A stretch of DNA of 64,000 nt. Source: Deltaproteobacteria bacterium. Lineage in GTDB: Bacteria; Myxococcota_A; UBA9042; PHBI01; JACKFB01. Shown here piece by piece: positions 1 to 8,161 of the stretch. The DNA lies in NCBI GenBank assembly GCA_020632695.1, contig JACKFB010000007.1, forward strand, positions 213,218 to 277,217. Direction: 5' to 3'. How positions within the stretch are numbered: the stretch's first letter is position 1; every line of letters begins with the position of its first letter. Position numbers and translations under genes: made by a program. The notes beneath the pieces were generated by a model. The model searched no databases. It saw nothing but the letters and a program-made list of their open reading frames with translations, and had not been told where the DNA came from.

Positions 1-11
1 GCTGACCCGCG

Positions 12-27
12 TGGCATGGCCGTTGCA
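12..27 (+). promoter_or_regulatory. sigma54 promoter of the fliO-P-Q-flhA operon
   Basis: TGGCAT-N5-TTGCA, with the invariant GG at 13-14 and GC at 25-26 separated by ten bases, matches the RpoN -24/-12 consensus. The predicted transcription start is near 38, which places the ATG at 67 (and not the in-frame ATG at 16, which lies inside the promoter) as the fliO start. Any enhancer site would lie before the window. Confidence 0.8.
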
Positions 28-66
28 CATCGTGGCACCGGACCCTTCCCCCTCGAGGTCAGCGCC

Positions 67-954
67 ATGCACACCCGCCGCACCCCACGCCGTCGCTCCA
101 GCTTCCTGGTCTGGATCGTGCTCGGCGGCGGCTTTCTCTGCGGAGCCGCCTTCGCCGTCCCGCCGTCCACCGACGGCGCCCCCGCGAGCGCCGCGTCGGC
201 GCTGACCCCCACGCCGGCAGCGACGCCGCCCGAGGCCCCCGACGCGCCCGGGGTGGCGCCCGGCGACCTCATCGGCCCGGTGGCCTCGGCGTGGACACCC
301 GCGGGCGCAGCCTCGCCCGAGGCCGCCCTGACCGGCGCGCCGCCGGTGGACCTGACGCGGAGCCTGCGCAACCTGCTCGTCTTCGCCGGCCTGCTGGTGA
401 TGGCCGGCGCCGGCTGGGTCTTCCTGCGCGATCGCCGCGGGCGGGGCGGGCTGCTCCGCGAGAGTCCGCTGGAGCTCATCGCCTCCGTGCGCCTCGGGGG
501 CCGCTGGCCGGTTTCGCTGGTGCGGGTGCCGGGTCGCCTCCTCGTGGTGGGCGCCACCGACAACGGCATCGCGCTGCTCACCGAGCTCGACGACGAGCTG
601 GAGGACGAGGTGGTCCCCGACGTGGACGACGAGCTCGTGCCGCCGAGGCGCAGCGCCCGCCGCGACACGGCCGAGTTCGCGCCGCCCCGAGCGGGCGCCG
701 GGGAGCGGCCGACCGCCTGGGAGGAGGAGGAGCTGACCTACCGCCGGCCGGGCCGACGCTCGGCCGCGACGACGGTGGCCCAACCCGCCCGCCGCCACGC
801 CGAGTCGCCGGCAGACGACGGCTTCCTCGAGGAGCTGCTCGGTCGCCTCGACGAGAGCCGCGGCGCGGTGATGCGCGCCGCCGCGCCGGCGGACGAGCGG
901 GCGGCGCTCCGCCAACGTCTCCAGACGCTGCGCCGCGGCCCGACGGCACTCTGA
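67..954 (+). CDS. fliO: Flagellar biosynthesis protein FliO
   Basis: FliO is a small bitopic inner-membrane protein that helps assemble the FliP-FliQ-FliR export gate. The 295-residue product has a cleavable-looking signal peptide (residues 1-30, arginine-rich then hydrophobic), a low-complexity Pro/Ala segment, one membrane helix around residues 98-120 and then the short FliO domain with the pattern SPLELIASVRLGGRWPVSLVRV followed by a charged tail unusually rich in Glu and Arg. It immediately precedes fliP, as expected for this family. The ATG at 67 is chosen because the upstream in-frame ATG at 16 overlaps a sigma54 promoter. The C-terminal 100 residues are not conserved family sequence and look disordered. 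Confidence 0.8.
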   Translation: MHTRRTPRRRSSFLVWIVLGGGFLCGAAFAVPPSTDGAPASAASALTPTPAATPPEAPDAPGVAPGDLIGPVASAWTPAGAASPEAALTGAPPVDLTRSLRNLLVFAGLLVMAGAGWVFLRDRRGRGGLLRESPLELIASVRLGGRWPVSLVRVPGRLLVVGATDNGIALLTELDDELEDEVVPDVDDELVPPRRSARRDTAEFAPPRAGAGERPTAWEEEELTYRRPGRRSAATTVAQPARRHAESPADDGFLEELLGRLDESRGAVMRAAAPADERAALRQRLQTLRRGPTAL

Positions 955-974
955 GCACGCGCGAAAGCCGCACC

Positions 975-1751
975 ATGAAGCACCGCCGCACCGCCGCCCT
1001 CTGGACGCTGGGTCTCCTTGCCGCTGCCGCGCTGACCCTGGCGGCGCCCGAGGCGGCCGCCCAGCTCGCCCCGCCGACCAGCCCGGCCGGCGTCCACATC
1101 GCCGTCGCCGGCGAGAGCGTGGGCCTCGCCGGCGGCGTGAAGATCATGCTGATGCTGGTCGCCCTGGCGATGGCCCCCAGCATCGTCCTCTCCATGACCT
1201 CGTTCACGCGGATCATCGTCGTCCTGGCGCTGCTCCGGCAGGCCGTCGGCGTCGCGCAGCTCCCGCCGAGCCGCGTCCTCGTCGGCCTCGCCCTCTTCCT
1301 CACGCTGTTCACGATGGCCCCGGTCATCCGCGCCATCGACGACACCGCCTACACGCCCTACCAGCAGGGCCGCCTGGACGACCGCCAGGCCCTCGTGGAG
1401 GCCGCCAAGCCCCTGCGCGCCTTCATGCTCCGCCACACGCGCGAGGCCGACCTCGGCCTCTTCCTCCACGTGATGGGGGCCAGCCGCCCCGCGACCGTCG
1501 ACGACGTCCCCATCGTCGCGGTCGTGCCTGCCTTCATGCTCAGCGAGCTGAAGACCGCCTTCCAGATAGGCGCGCTCCTCTTCATCCCCTTCCTGGTCAT
1601 CGACATCGTCGTCGCCGCGGTCCTCATGTCCATGGGCATGATGATGCTGCCGCCAGCCACGATGTCGCTGCCTCTCAAGCTCATCGTCTTCGTCGTGGTC
1701 GACGGCTGGGGGTTGGTGGTCACCTCCCTCGCCAACGGCTTCAAGGGGTGA
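975..1751 (+). CDS. fliP: Flagellar type III export gate protein FliP
   Basis: FliP forms the core of the flagellar export gate with FliQ and FliR in the inner membrane. The 258-residue product starts with a cleavable signal peptide (residues 1-27, ending in an Ala-rich site), typical of flagellar FliP. Family signatures are visible: the first helix region with VLSMTSFTRIIVVLALLRQA, the soluble loop with AAKPLRAFMLRHTREADL, and the C-terminal helices with PAFMLSELKTAFQIG and MSMGMMMLPPATMSLPLKL. ATG at 975 lies 20 bases after the fliO stop; it is followed by fliQ after a 3-base gap, so the three genes are almost certainly co-transcribed. Confidence 0.96.
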   Translation: MKHRRTAALWTLGLLAAAALTLAAPEAAAQLAPPTSPAGVHIAVAGESVGLAGGVKIMLMLVALAMAPSIVLSMTSFTRIIVVLALLRQAVGVAQLPPSRVLVGLALFLTLFTMAPVIRAIDDTAYTPYQQGRLDDRQALVEAAKPLRAFMLRHTREADLGLFLHVMGASRPATVDDVPIVAVVPAFMLSELKTAFQIGALLFIPFLVIDIVVAAVLMSMGMMMLPPATMSLPLKLIVFVVVDGWGLVVTSLANGFKG

Positions 1752-1754
1752 CCC

Positions 1755-2033
1755 ATGAACTCCCTCGCCGCCGGTGATCTCCTGCAGCGCGCGCTGCAGG
1801 TCACCTACCAGATCTCCGCCCCCATGCTCTTCGCCGGCCTCATCGTCGGTGTCGTCGTGTCGATCTTCCAGGCGGCCACCCAGGTCAACGAGGTGACGCT
1901 GGTCTTCATCCCCAAGATGCTGGCGGTGGGCGCCGTGATGTGGCTCGCCGGCCCCTGGATGTACGACCTCATCTTCGGCCTCTTCCGGGAGATCGCCGCC
2001 CACATCGATCAGATCGGCGCGGGGAGGTTCTAG
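1755..2033 (+). CDS. fliQ: Flagellar type III export gate protein FliQ
   Basis: FliQ is a two-helix inner-membrane subunit of the export gate. The 92-residue length is standard. Two hydrophobic helices are evident (about residues 17-40 and 50-75), with the family patterns PMLFAGLIVGVVVSIFQAATQVNE and LVFIPKMLAVGA. Three bases separate it from fliP and three from flhA. Unlike the common fliP-Q-R order, fliR is not next: it sits near 37.5 kb in a separate operon with flhB. Confidence 0.96.
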   Translation: MNSLAAGDLLQRALQVTYQISAPMLFAGLIVGVVVSIFQAATQVNEVTLVFIPKMLAVGAVMWLAGPWMYDLIFGLFREIAAHIDQIGAGRF

Positions 2034-2036
2034 CCC

Positions 2037-4205
2037 GTGGCGAACCTCCCCGAGGCGGCGAGCGGCTCGTTTCTGGGCGTGCGCAGGCGCGACCTGGCGA
2101 TGCCGCTCACCCTGGTGGGCATCCTCGGGCTGATGATCGTGCCCCTGCCCCCGCTGGCGCTCGATCTCCTGCTGGCCGTCAACGTGACCATCTCGCTGGT
2201 CATCCTCCTGACGGCCGTCCAGGTCACCCGCCCGCTGGACTTCTCGGTCTTCCCCTCGCTGCTGCTCATCACCACGCTCTTCCGCCTCTCGCTCAACGTG
2301 GCGACGACCCGCCTCATCCTCCTGGGCGGCGCGGACGGCACCCAGGCGGCCGGCGAGATCATCCGCACCTTCGGCGAGTTCGTGGTCGGCGGCAGCTACG
2401 TCGTCGGCATCGTCGTCTTCCTGATCCTCACCCTCATCAACTTCATCGTCATCACACGAGGCGCCGGCCGCATCGCCGAGGTCAGCGCGCGCTTCACCCT
2501 CGACGCCTTGCCCGGCAAGCAGATGAGCATCGACAGCGACCTCGCCTCGGGCCTCATCACCCAGGACCAGGCGCGGGCCCGCCGCCTGGAGCTCGCCCGC
2601 GAGACCGACTTCTACGGCGCCATGGACGGCTCCAGCCGCTTCGTCCGCGGCGACGCCATCGCCGGCCTCATCATCACCGGCATCAACATCGTGGGTGGCC
2701 TCATCATCGGCGTCGCCCAGGAGCACCTCTCGCTCGCCGACGCCGCCACCACCTACACCGTGCTGACCATCGGCGACGGCCTGGTCAGCCAGATCCCGTC
2801 CATCCTCATCTCGACCGCCGCAGGCGTCATCGTCACCCGCGCCGCCGCCTCCACCGATCTCGGCGGGCAGGTCGTGCTGCAGCTCCTTCACAACCGCAAG
2901 GTGATGGTCGCCTCCGCGGTGGTGGTCGCCGCGCTGGCCTTCATCCCGGGCATGCCCGCGACGATCTTCATCGGCCTCTCCGGTGGCTTGTTCTGGTGGT
3001 CCAGGCGCGTGCGCGACGTGTCCGCCGAGGCGGGCGGCGAGGGACGCCGCGAGGGCGGCGGGCCGGGCGCCGCCGGGGCGCCGCAGGAGGAGCCGCCGCG
3101 CGGCTCGGCCCAGGGGATCGAGCGCGATCTCGAGGTCCCCAAGCTCGAGCTGAATGTGGGCTACGGGCTGATCTCCCTGGTCCAGTCCGACGAGGGCGGA
3201 GACTTCGTCAGTCGGGTGAGCGTGCTGCGCGCCAACATCGCGCGCGACCTGGGTTTCGTCTTCCCGCACATGCCCATCCGCGACGACCAGGGCATCGGGG
3301 CCAACGAGTACCGCCTGCTCATCCACGGCGTGCCCGCGGCCTCGGGCGCGCTGGTGCCCGACCGCGTGCTGGCCATGGACCCCGGCGACGTGCGTCGCCC
3401 CATCGAGGGCGACCCCACCATCGAGCCCACCTTCGGGCTGCCGGCGCTCTGGATCCGCGCCGCCGACAAGGGCCGCGCCGAGCTCGCCGGCTACACGGTC
3501 GCCGAGCCGGTCTTCGTCCTGCTGACCCACATGCGCGACGTCATCGAGCGCGAGGCCTCGCGCCTGATGGGGCGCGAGGAGCTGCAGGTGCTGCTCGACG
3601 CGCTGGCGCGCCGCCACCCGCGCATCGTCGACGAGCTGGTGCCCGCCGTGCTCAGCCACGCCGACATCCTCGGCGTGCTGCGGGCGCTGCTGGACGAGCG
3701 GGTGAGCATCCGCGACTTCAACACCATCCTCGAGACGCTGTCGGAGGCCGTGCGCTTCGGCAAGAGCGCACCCTACCTGGTCGAGCAGGTGCGCAAGCGC
3801 CTGGCGCCGGCCATCGTCCAACCGCTGCGCGACCGCAACGACACGCTGCACGTGGCGCTCTTCGACGACATCAGCGTCGAGCTCTTGCGCGGCTCGACGT
3901 TGCGCAACGAGGTGGACACCCGCCTGGCGCTGCCGACCGCCGCCGCCCGCTCGCTGCTGCAGCAGCTCGCCCGCTACCGCAGCCTCAGCGAGGACATGGA
4001 GCGCCACCCGGTGCTGCAGGTCCCGGCGGACCTCCGCTATCCGCTGGCGCGCTGGGTCGTGCTCCAGGAGCCGCGGGTCCGGGTCATCGCCAACGACGAG
4101 CTGCCGCGCGACGTCCCGGTGGTCGTGGTCTCCACCTTCCACCTCGACGGGGCACGCGTCGAGACGCCCCCCGCAGCCGCAGGCGCCCGCCGGACCACGT
4201 CATGA
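2037..4205 (+). CDS. flhA: Flagellar export apparatus protein FlhA
   Basis: FlhA is the largest export-gate component; its nonameric cytoplasmic ring docks chaperone-substrate complexes. The 722-residue protein has about eight membrane helices in residues 15-310, including the conserved stretch SLLLITTLFRLSLNVATTRLIL and the FHIPEP-region segment RFTLDALPGKQMSIDSDL, then a short charged linker rich in Gly/Glu (about 330-360) and the four-subdomain cytoplasmic region. The start is GTG at 2037, three bases after fliQ. The stop TGA overlaps an ATG that opens a 40-codon reading frame leading into flhF. Confidence 0.96.
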   Translation: MANLPEAASGSFLGVRRRDLAMPLTLVGILGLMIVPLPPLALDLLLAVNVTISLVILLTAVQVTRPLDFSVFPSLLLITTLFRLSLNVATTRLILLGGADGTQAAGEIIRTFGEFVVGGSYVVGIVVFLILTLINFIVITRGAGRIAEVSARFTLDALPGKQMSIDSDLASGLITQDQARARRLELARETDFYGAMDGSSRFVRGDAIAGLIITGINIVGGLIIGVAQEHLSLADAATTYTVLTIGDGLVSQIPSILISTAAGVIVTRAAASTDLGGQVVLQLLHNRKVMVASAVVVAALAFIPGMPATIFIGLSGGLFWWSRRVRDVSAEAGGEGRREGGGPGAAGAPQEEPPRGSAQGIERDLEVPKLELNVGYGLISLVQSDEGGDFVSRVSVLRANIARDLGFVFPHMPIRDDQGIGANEYRLLIHGVPAASGALVPDRVLAMDPGDVRRPIEGDPTIEPTFGLPALWIRAADKGRAELAGYTVAEPVFVLLTHMRDVIEREASRLMGREELQVLLDALARRHPRIVDELVPAVLSHADILGVLRALLDERVSIRDFNTILETLSEAVRFGKSAPYLVEQVRKRLAPAIVQPLRDRNDTLHVALFDDISVELLRGSTLRNEVDTRLALPTAAARSLLQQLARYRSLSEDMERHPVLQVPADLRYPLARWVVLQEPRVRVIANDELPRDVPVVVVSTFHLDGARVETPPAAAGARRTTS

Positions 4206-4324
4206 GCGCTGGAGGCCCTCCCCCGATGATCCCGCAATCCACCCGCCGCCACGCGCCGCCGCCGCGCCCGGCACGCACCCCGCGCCGCCCGCTCCGCGCC
4301 GCCGATGAGGGGGACGCCCGATGA
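4202..4324 (+). CDS. Candidate 40-residue small protein between flhA and flhF
   Basis: A 41-codon frame (including stop) starts with an ATG that overlaps the flhA stop as ATGA (4202-4205) and ends with a TGA that overlaps the flhF ATG as ATGA (4321-4324). It exactly fills the otherwise empty flhA-flhF gap. The product is basic and Pro/Arg-rich (begins MSAGGPPPMIPQS, ends RAADEGDAR). No family is recognised and Arg/Pro richness is common in any frame of GC-rich DNA, so it may be only a coupling leader for flhF translation or chance. The double ATGA arrangement is the sole positive evidence. Confidence 0.4.
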   Translation: MSAGGPPPMIPQSTRRHAPPPRPARTPRRPLRAADEGDAR

Positions 4325-4770
4325 AGACCGAGACCTTCGAAGCCAGCTCGATCCGCGAGGCCATGCTGCAGGTGCGCGAGTCGCTGGGCCCTGAGGCCGT
4401 CATCCTGGGCACGCGCGAGATCCGCCGCGCCCAGCCGAACGCGCCCCTGCGCTTCGCGGTCACGGCGGCCAGGCTCCCGCAGCTCCAGCCCTCCGCCGAG
4501 GCGCACCCGGAGGCGGCTGCTGCCCCCGCCGGACCTCCTCCCTTGCCGGTGTCGCACCGTACGCGCCCCGCGCCGGAGGCGGCGGCCCCCTGGCCACCCG
4601 AGAACGCCGCCCCCACGGCCCCCCGCTCCCCCGACGTCCCCCCGCCCGTGTCCGCGGCGCCCGCGCCCGCCGGGCTCGCCGCCGCCGCGCGCGACCCGCG
4701 CCGCCGCGCGCCGCCGCCGCCGCGCCGACCCGCGCCGCCGCGCCCGCCGGCCGCGTCGACACCCCGCTGA
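4321..4770 (+). pseudogene. flhF: FlhF, N-terminal part (before frameshift)
   Basis: FlhF is an SRP-type GTPase that sets flagellar position and number. This frame carries the diagnostic FlhF N-terminus (residues 1-35: MKTETFEASSIREAMLQVRE, then GPEAVILGTREI), followed by a Pro/Ala-rich linker, and then runs into a stop at 4768. The GTPase half continues in a different frame starting before 4776. Joining the frames needs a shift of -1 somewhere in the CG-repeat tract of roughly 4670-4740; adding one base gives exactly 441 codons (440 residues), a normal FlhF length. The lesion is either a sequencing or assembly deletion in a low-complexity GCC/CCG tract or a true mutation. Confidence 0.8.
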
Positions 4771-4775
4771 CGGCC

Positions 4776-5642
4776 ATGGAGCGCCGCCTCGCCGCCTCCA
4801 TCGCCGAGCTCCGCGATGAGGTCCAGGAGCTGCGACGCGCCGCGCGCCGCCAGACCACCGTCACCGAGGAGGCAGACCCCGACGTCCGCGGCCTCGTCGC
4901 CGGCGGCGTCGAGCCGGCCATCGCCGCCGCGCTGGTCGCGCGAGCCCGCGAGCGGGTAGCGCCCGACCGTGGCCTGGCCGTCGCCCGCCAGCCCGACGTG
5001 GAGGCCGAGATCCTCGCGCTCCTGGAGCCCGCCCCGCCGCTCTGGGCGCGCCCGGAGCGCGTCGTCGCCGCCCTGGTCGGGCCCACCGGCAGCGGCAAGA
5101 CCCGCTCGGTGGCGAAGTTGGCGGCCTTGGCCAGCTTCGGCCACAATGTCCGGGTGGGTATCATCACCACCGACACGCGCCGTATCGGCGGTCTCGAGTC
5201 CCTCGAGGCCTTCTGTCGCATCCTCGGGTTGCCGCTGCGCAAGGCCCGGGATGCCCGCGGCCTGCTCGGCTCCATCGAGCGCTTCGCCGACAAGGATCTG
5301 GTGCTCATCGACACGCCGGGGATGGGCCCCTGGGACGACGCCGCCCTGGCGCAGCTCGACGCGACCCTGGGCGAGGGCGTCTGTGAGCGCCACCTCGCCG
5401 TGCCTGCGGCGACCTCCTCCCAGGACGTGCGCACCGTGGCGCGCCGTTTCGCCCCGCGCGACCTCGCCTCGGTCATCGTCACCAAGGTCGACGAGGCGCG
5501 CGGCCCGGGCGCCATCCTGTCCGCCGCGTGGGGCGGAGGCGCCCCGATCTCCCACCTCTGCGACGGCCAGGACGTACCCGACGCCTGCCGTGCGCTCGAC
5601 CCCCTCGTCATCGCCCGCGGCATCGCCGCGCGCGCGAACTGA
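4776..5642 (+). CDS. flhF: FlhF, C-terminal SRP-like GTPase part
   Basis: This frame encodes the NG GTPase domain of FlhF. Visible motifs are the P-loop GPTGSGKT (about residues 104-111 of this fragment), the TTDTRRIGGLESLEAF segment equivalent to the SRP DTxR region, LIDTPGM in place of the usual DTAGR motif, and VTKVDEA for the TKxDE guanine-specificity motif. Sequence upstream of the ATG at 4776 also reads naturally in this frame back to about 4683 (ending RVDTPLTAM), which supports that this ATG is internal and not a real start. It is followed by flhG after 46 bases. Confidence 0.85.
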   Translation: MERRLAASIAELRDEVQELRRAARRQTTVTEEADPDVRGLVAGGVEPAIAAALVARARERVAPDRGLAVARQPDVEAEILALLEPAPPLWARPERVVAALVGPTGSGKTRSVAKLAALASFGHNVRVGIITTDTRRIGGLESLEAFCRILGLPLRKARDARGLLGSIERFADKDLVLIDTPGMGPWDDAALAQLDATLGEGVCERHLAVPAATSSQDVRTVARRFAPRDLASVIVTKVDEARGPGAILSAAWGGGAPISHLCDGQDVPDACRALDPLVIARGIAARAN

Positions 5643-5688
5643 CAGGGCGACGTGAAGTCCTCCCTCGAGACACGCGCTGAGTGACGCG

Positions 5689-6558
5689 ATGAGCCACCCC
5701 TCCAAGCCCGGGCCCCTTCGCGCGCTGCGCGTCATCGCCGTGACCAGCGGCAAGGGCGGCGTCGGCAAGACCAGCCTCACGGTGAACCTGGCCCTCACCT
5801 TCGCGCGCCAGGGCCGTCGCGTCCTCATCATCGACGGCGACACCGGCCTGGCCAACGTGGACATCCTGCTCGACGTGCAGCCCCGGGCCACCTTGCGCCA
5901 CCTGCTCAGCGGGCAGGCCAGCCTCGACGAGGTGCTGCTCGAGTCCGAGCACGGCGTCACCATCCTGCCCGGCAGCTCGGGAGTCGCCGAGCTGAGCGAG
6001 CTGTCCGCCGGGAGCCAGCGCGACCTGCTCGAGGCGGTGGACGTCCTCGGCGAGCGCTTCGACACGGTCCTGGTCGACACGGCCGCCGGCATCGGGTCCA
6101 ACGCGCGCTTCTTCGCCGGCGCCGCCCAGGAGGTGCTGGTCGTCGCGACGCCCGAGCCCACCTCGCTCGCCGACGCCTACGCCATGATCAAGGTGCTCTC
6201 CCGCAGGTGCGGCGTCCGCAGCGTCGGCGTGGTCCTCAACCAGGTGGTCGGCCGCGACGAGGCCCGCGACGTGTTCGAGCGGCTCGAGTCCCTTTGCGCC
6301 CGCTTCCTTCCGGTCGCCCTGGACTTCGTGGGTACCATCCCACGCGACCCTCACGTGCGGGAGGCCGTGATGGCCCAGCTCCCGCTCGTGACCGCATATC
6401 CCGCGTGCCCCGCCAGCCAGGCCATCACCCGGTTGGCAGACGACATCCTCAGCCGTCCGGCGCCCACGGGCCCGGACGGCCGGCTGCAGCTCTTCTGGAC
6501 GCGCTTGCTGGCCGACGCGGCCGACGCATCGCGCGCCGAAGCACGAGGTTCGGTATAG
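5689..6558 (+). CDS. flhG: MinD-like ATPase FlhG (FleN) controlling flagellar number
   Basis: FlhG is a ParA/MinD-family ATPase that antagonises FlhF and, in polar flagellates, restrains the FleQ/FlrA-type activator. The 289-residue product has the deviant Walker A motif SGKGGVGKT (residues 20-28), switch I-type GDTGLANVDILL, and switch II VDTAAGIG. The region after 250 is short and lacks an obvious amphipathic membrane-targeting helix, though the very C-terminus was not examined in detail. Its position after flhF and before fliA is the canonical order. The TAG stop overlaps the GTG candidate start of fliA. Confidence 0.93.
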   Translation: MSHPSKPGPLRALRVIAVTSGKGGVGKTSLTVNLALTFARQGRRVLIIDGDTGLANVDILLDVQPRATLRHLLSGQASLDEVLLESEHGVTILPGSSGVAELSELSAGSQRDLLEAVDVLGERFDTVLVDTAAGIGSNARFFAGAAQEVLVVATPEPTSLADAYAMIKVLSRRCGVRSVGVVLNQVVGRDEARDVFERLESLCARFLPVALDFVGTIPRDPHVREAVMAQLPLVTAYPACPASQAITRLADDILSRPAPTGPDGRLQLFWTRLLADAADASRAEARGSV

Positions 6559-7331
6559 TGTCCGACGGCATGCCACCCACGAAGCCTCAATCCCTGCGCC
6601 GCAAGCTCAACGCCGCCTATGCCGCGGCGGGCGGGGGACCGACCGGCGGTGACGACGAGCGCCCGACTCCCGAGGAGATCATCGCCGAGCACGCGGGCCT
6701 GGTCCGGCGCGTGGCCCGGCGCTTCGCGCACAGCTCGGGGGGCGTCGTCGACGTGGACGACCTCATCTCGGTCGGCATCATGGGGCTGCTCCAGGCGCGC
6801 GAGAACTACGATCCGGCCGGCGGGCGACCCTTCCGCACCTACGCCGAGTTCCGCATCCGCGGCGCCATCCTCGACGAGCTGCGGCGCCTGGACCCCATGT
6901 CGCAGCCCCAGCGCCGCAAGGTGCGCGCCTACGAGCGCGCGGTGGCCGAGCTGGCCAACGAGCTGGGGCGGGAGCCCACCGAGCAGGAGATCGCCGACAC
7001 GCTCGGGATCTCCATCGAGCAGCTCCACACCACGCGCCGCGAGCTGCAGCAGGTGCGCTTCGTCTCGACCGAGAACGACGAGATGCCCGACCTGCGCGCC
7101 GAGCTGGCCGCCACGCGCATCGACCGTTCGACCCTGCGCCTGATCCTGGTGGACGCCATCCGCCAGCTCCCCGAGCGGCACCAGCAGGTGCTCTCGCTCT
7201 ACTACTTCCAGGACATGAAGCTCAAGGAGATCGGGGAGATCCTGGAGGTCACCGAGGCCCGGGTCTGCCAGATCCACAAGGCGGCGGTCACCGATCTCAG
7301 GGCCGTGCTCGAGGCCGCCGAGCGGACGTGA
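6558..7331 (+). CDS. fliA: Flagellar sigma factor sigma28 (FliA)
   Basis: FliA directs transcription of late flagellar genes such as flgM and flagellin in this window. The 257-residue protein has sigma region 2 (EHAGLVRRVARRF, then DLISVGIMGLLQARENYDP and FRTYAEFRIRGAILDELR), region 3 (EQEIADTLGIS) and region 4 with a helix-turn-helix (YYFQDMKLKEIGEILEVTEARVCQIH). A GTG at 6558 overlaps the flhG stop (TAGTG) and has a GAGG about ten bases upstream; an ATG at 6570 is the alternative. The stop overlaps the GTG of the next gene by four bases. Confidence 0.95.
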   Translation: MSDGMPPTKPQSLRRKLNAAYAAAGGGPTGGDDERPTPEEIIAEHAGLVRRVARRFAHSSGGVVDVDDLISVGIMGLLQARENYDPAGGRPFRTYAEFRIRGAILDELRRLDPMSQPQRRKVRAYERAVAELANELGREPTEQEIADTLGISIEQLHTTRRELQQVRFVSTENDEMPDLRAELAATRIDRSTLRLILVDAIRQLPERHQQVLSLYYFQDMKLKEIGEILEVTEARVCQIHKAAVTDLRAVLEAAERT

Positions 7332-8128
7332 ACCGCGCTCTGCCAGCGGCGTGCGCGGCCGCTCTGGCCTTGAGCGCCGTCGGTGCGCGGCCCGCCGCTG
7401 CCGCCTCGGTGGGGACCACGGCCGAGGGGCGCCTGGAGGGCGGCTTCCGGTTGCCGCTCGCGGGGACGTGGCACCGCTTCGCCGGGCCGGTGCGCACCCG
7501 CGGCACCAACTACGCGAGCCTGGAGCTGGCTGCGCTCATCGCCCGCGCCGCGCGCACCGTCGCCCGGGCCGTGCCGGGAGCCCCCATGGTCATCGGCGAC
7601 GCCAGCGTCGAGGGCGGCGGCGCCGTCGCGCGTCACGCGTCCCATCGCTCCGGCCGGGACGTGGACCTCCTCTTCTACGTGCGGGACGCGCGCGGCCGCA
7701 GCGTCCCCAGCCCCGGCTTTCGCGCCTTCGACGGCCGGGGGCGCTGCGTGGCCGAGGGGTGCAGCCTGCGGCTGGACGTGCCGCGCACCTGGTGGATGAT
7801 CCGCACGCTGCTGGCCAGCAGACGGCCCGCCGTCCAGTACCTCTTCATCGCCGAGCCGCTCGCCAGGCTGCTCCTGGCGCACGCCCGGCGACGCGGCGAG
7901 CACCCCGCGCTGCTCGCGCGGGCCGAGCGCGTCCTCCACCAGCCGTCGGACAGCACGGCCCACGACGACCACATCCACCTGCGGGTCTACTGTGCCTCGG
8001 CCGATCGGCCCGCCTGCGTCGACACCGGACCGCGGTGGCCCTGGGTGGACGAGGACGGGCGCGCAGAGACCATCGCGCCCGAGCGGCGCCGCCGGGTCCG
8101 TCCGGGATCGGCCGCTCCCGCGCGGTAG
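7328..8128 (+). CDS. Penicillin-insensitive murein endopeptidase-like (M74/MepA) protein
   Basis: This is a predicted periplasmic zinc peptidase cleaving peptidoglycan cross-links. The 266-residue protein has a signal peptide (about residues 1-26, Ala-rich) and the M74 metal and catalytic pattern HASHRSGRDVD (H103, H106, D111, D113) plus a second cluster HDDHIHL near residue 217. The GTG start overlaps the fliA stop (GTGA), so it is translationally coupled to a sigma factor. In this window FlgJ lacks a muramidase domain, so this enzyme may open the cell wall for rod or hook assembly; that role is inference. It could equally be a general cell-wall enzyme. Confidence 0.85.
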   Translation: MNRALPAACAAALALSAVGARPAAAASVGTTAEGRLEGGFRLPLAGTWHRFAGPVRTRGTNYASLELAALIARAARTVARAVPGAPMVIGDASVEGGGAVARHASHRSGRDVDLLFYVRDARGRSVPSPGFRAFDGRGRCVAEGCSLRLDVPRTWWMIRTLLASRRPAVQYLFIAEPLARLLLAHARRRGEHPALLARAERVLHQPSDSTAHDDHIHLRVYCASADRPACVDTGPRWPWVDEDGRAETIAPERRRRVRPGSAAPAR

Positions 8129-8161
8129 GGGCTGCGGGCTCCGAGGCGACCGGCCGCGCGC

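Noticed and set aside
738..4142. Minus-strand open frame of over 1100 codons across fliP-fliQ-flhA
   Set aside because: It is antisense to well-conserved flagellar genes, is rich in His/Asp/Arg as expected of the complement of GC-rich coding DNA, and matches no family.
4690..4740. Programmed -1 frameshift signal in flhF
   Set aside because: No heptamer of the X-XXY-YYZ type or downstream stimulatory structure is evident beyond the general CG repeats; a sequencing or real deletion is simpler.
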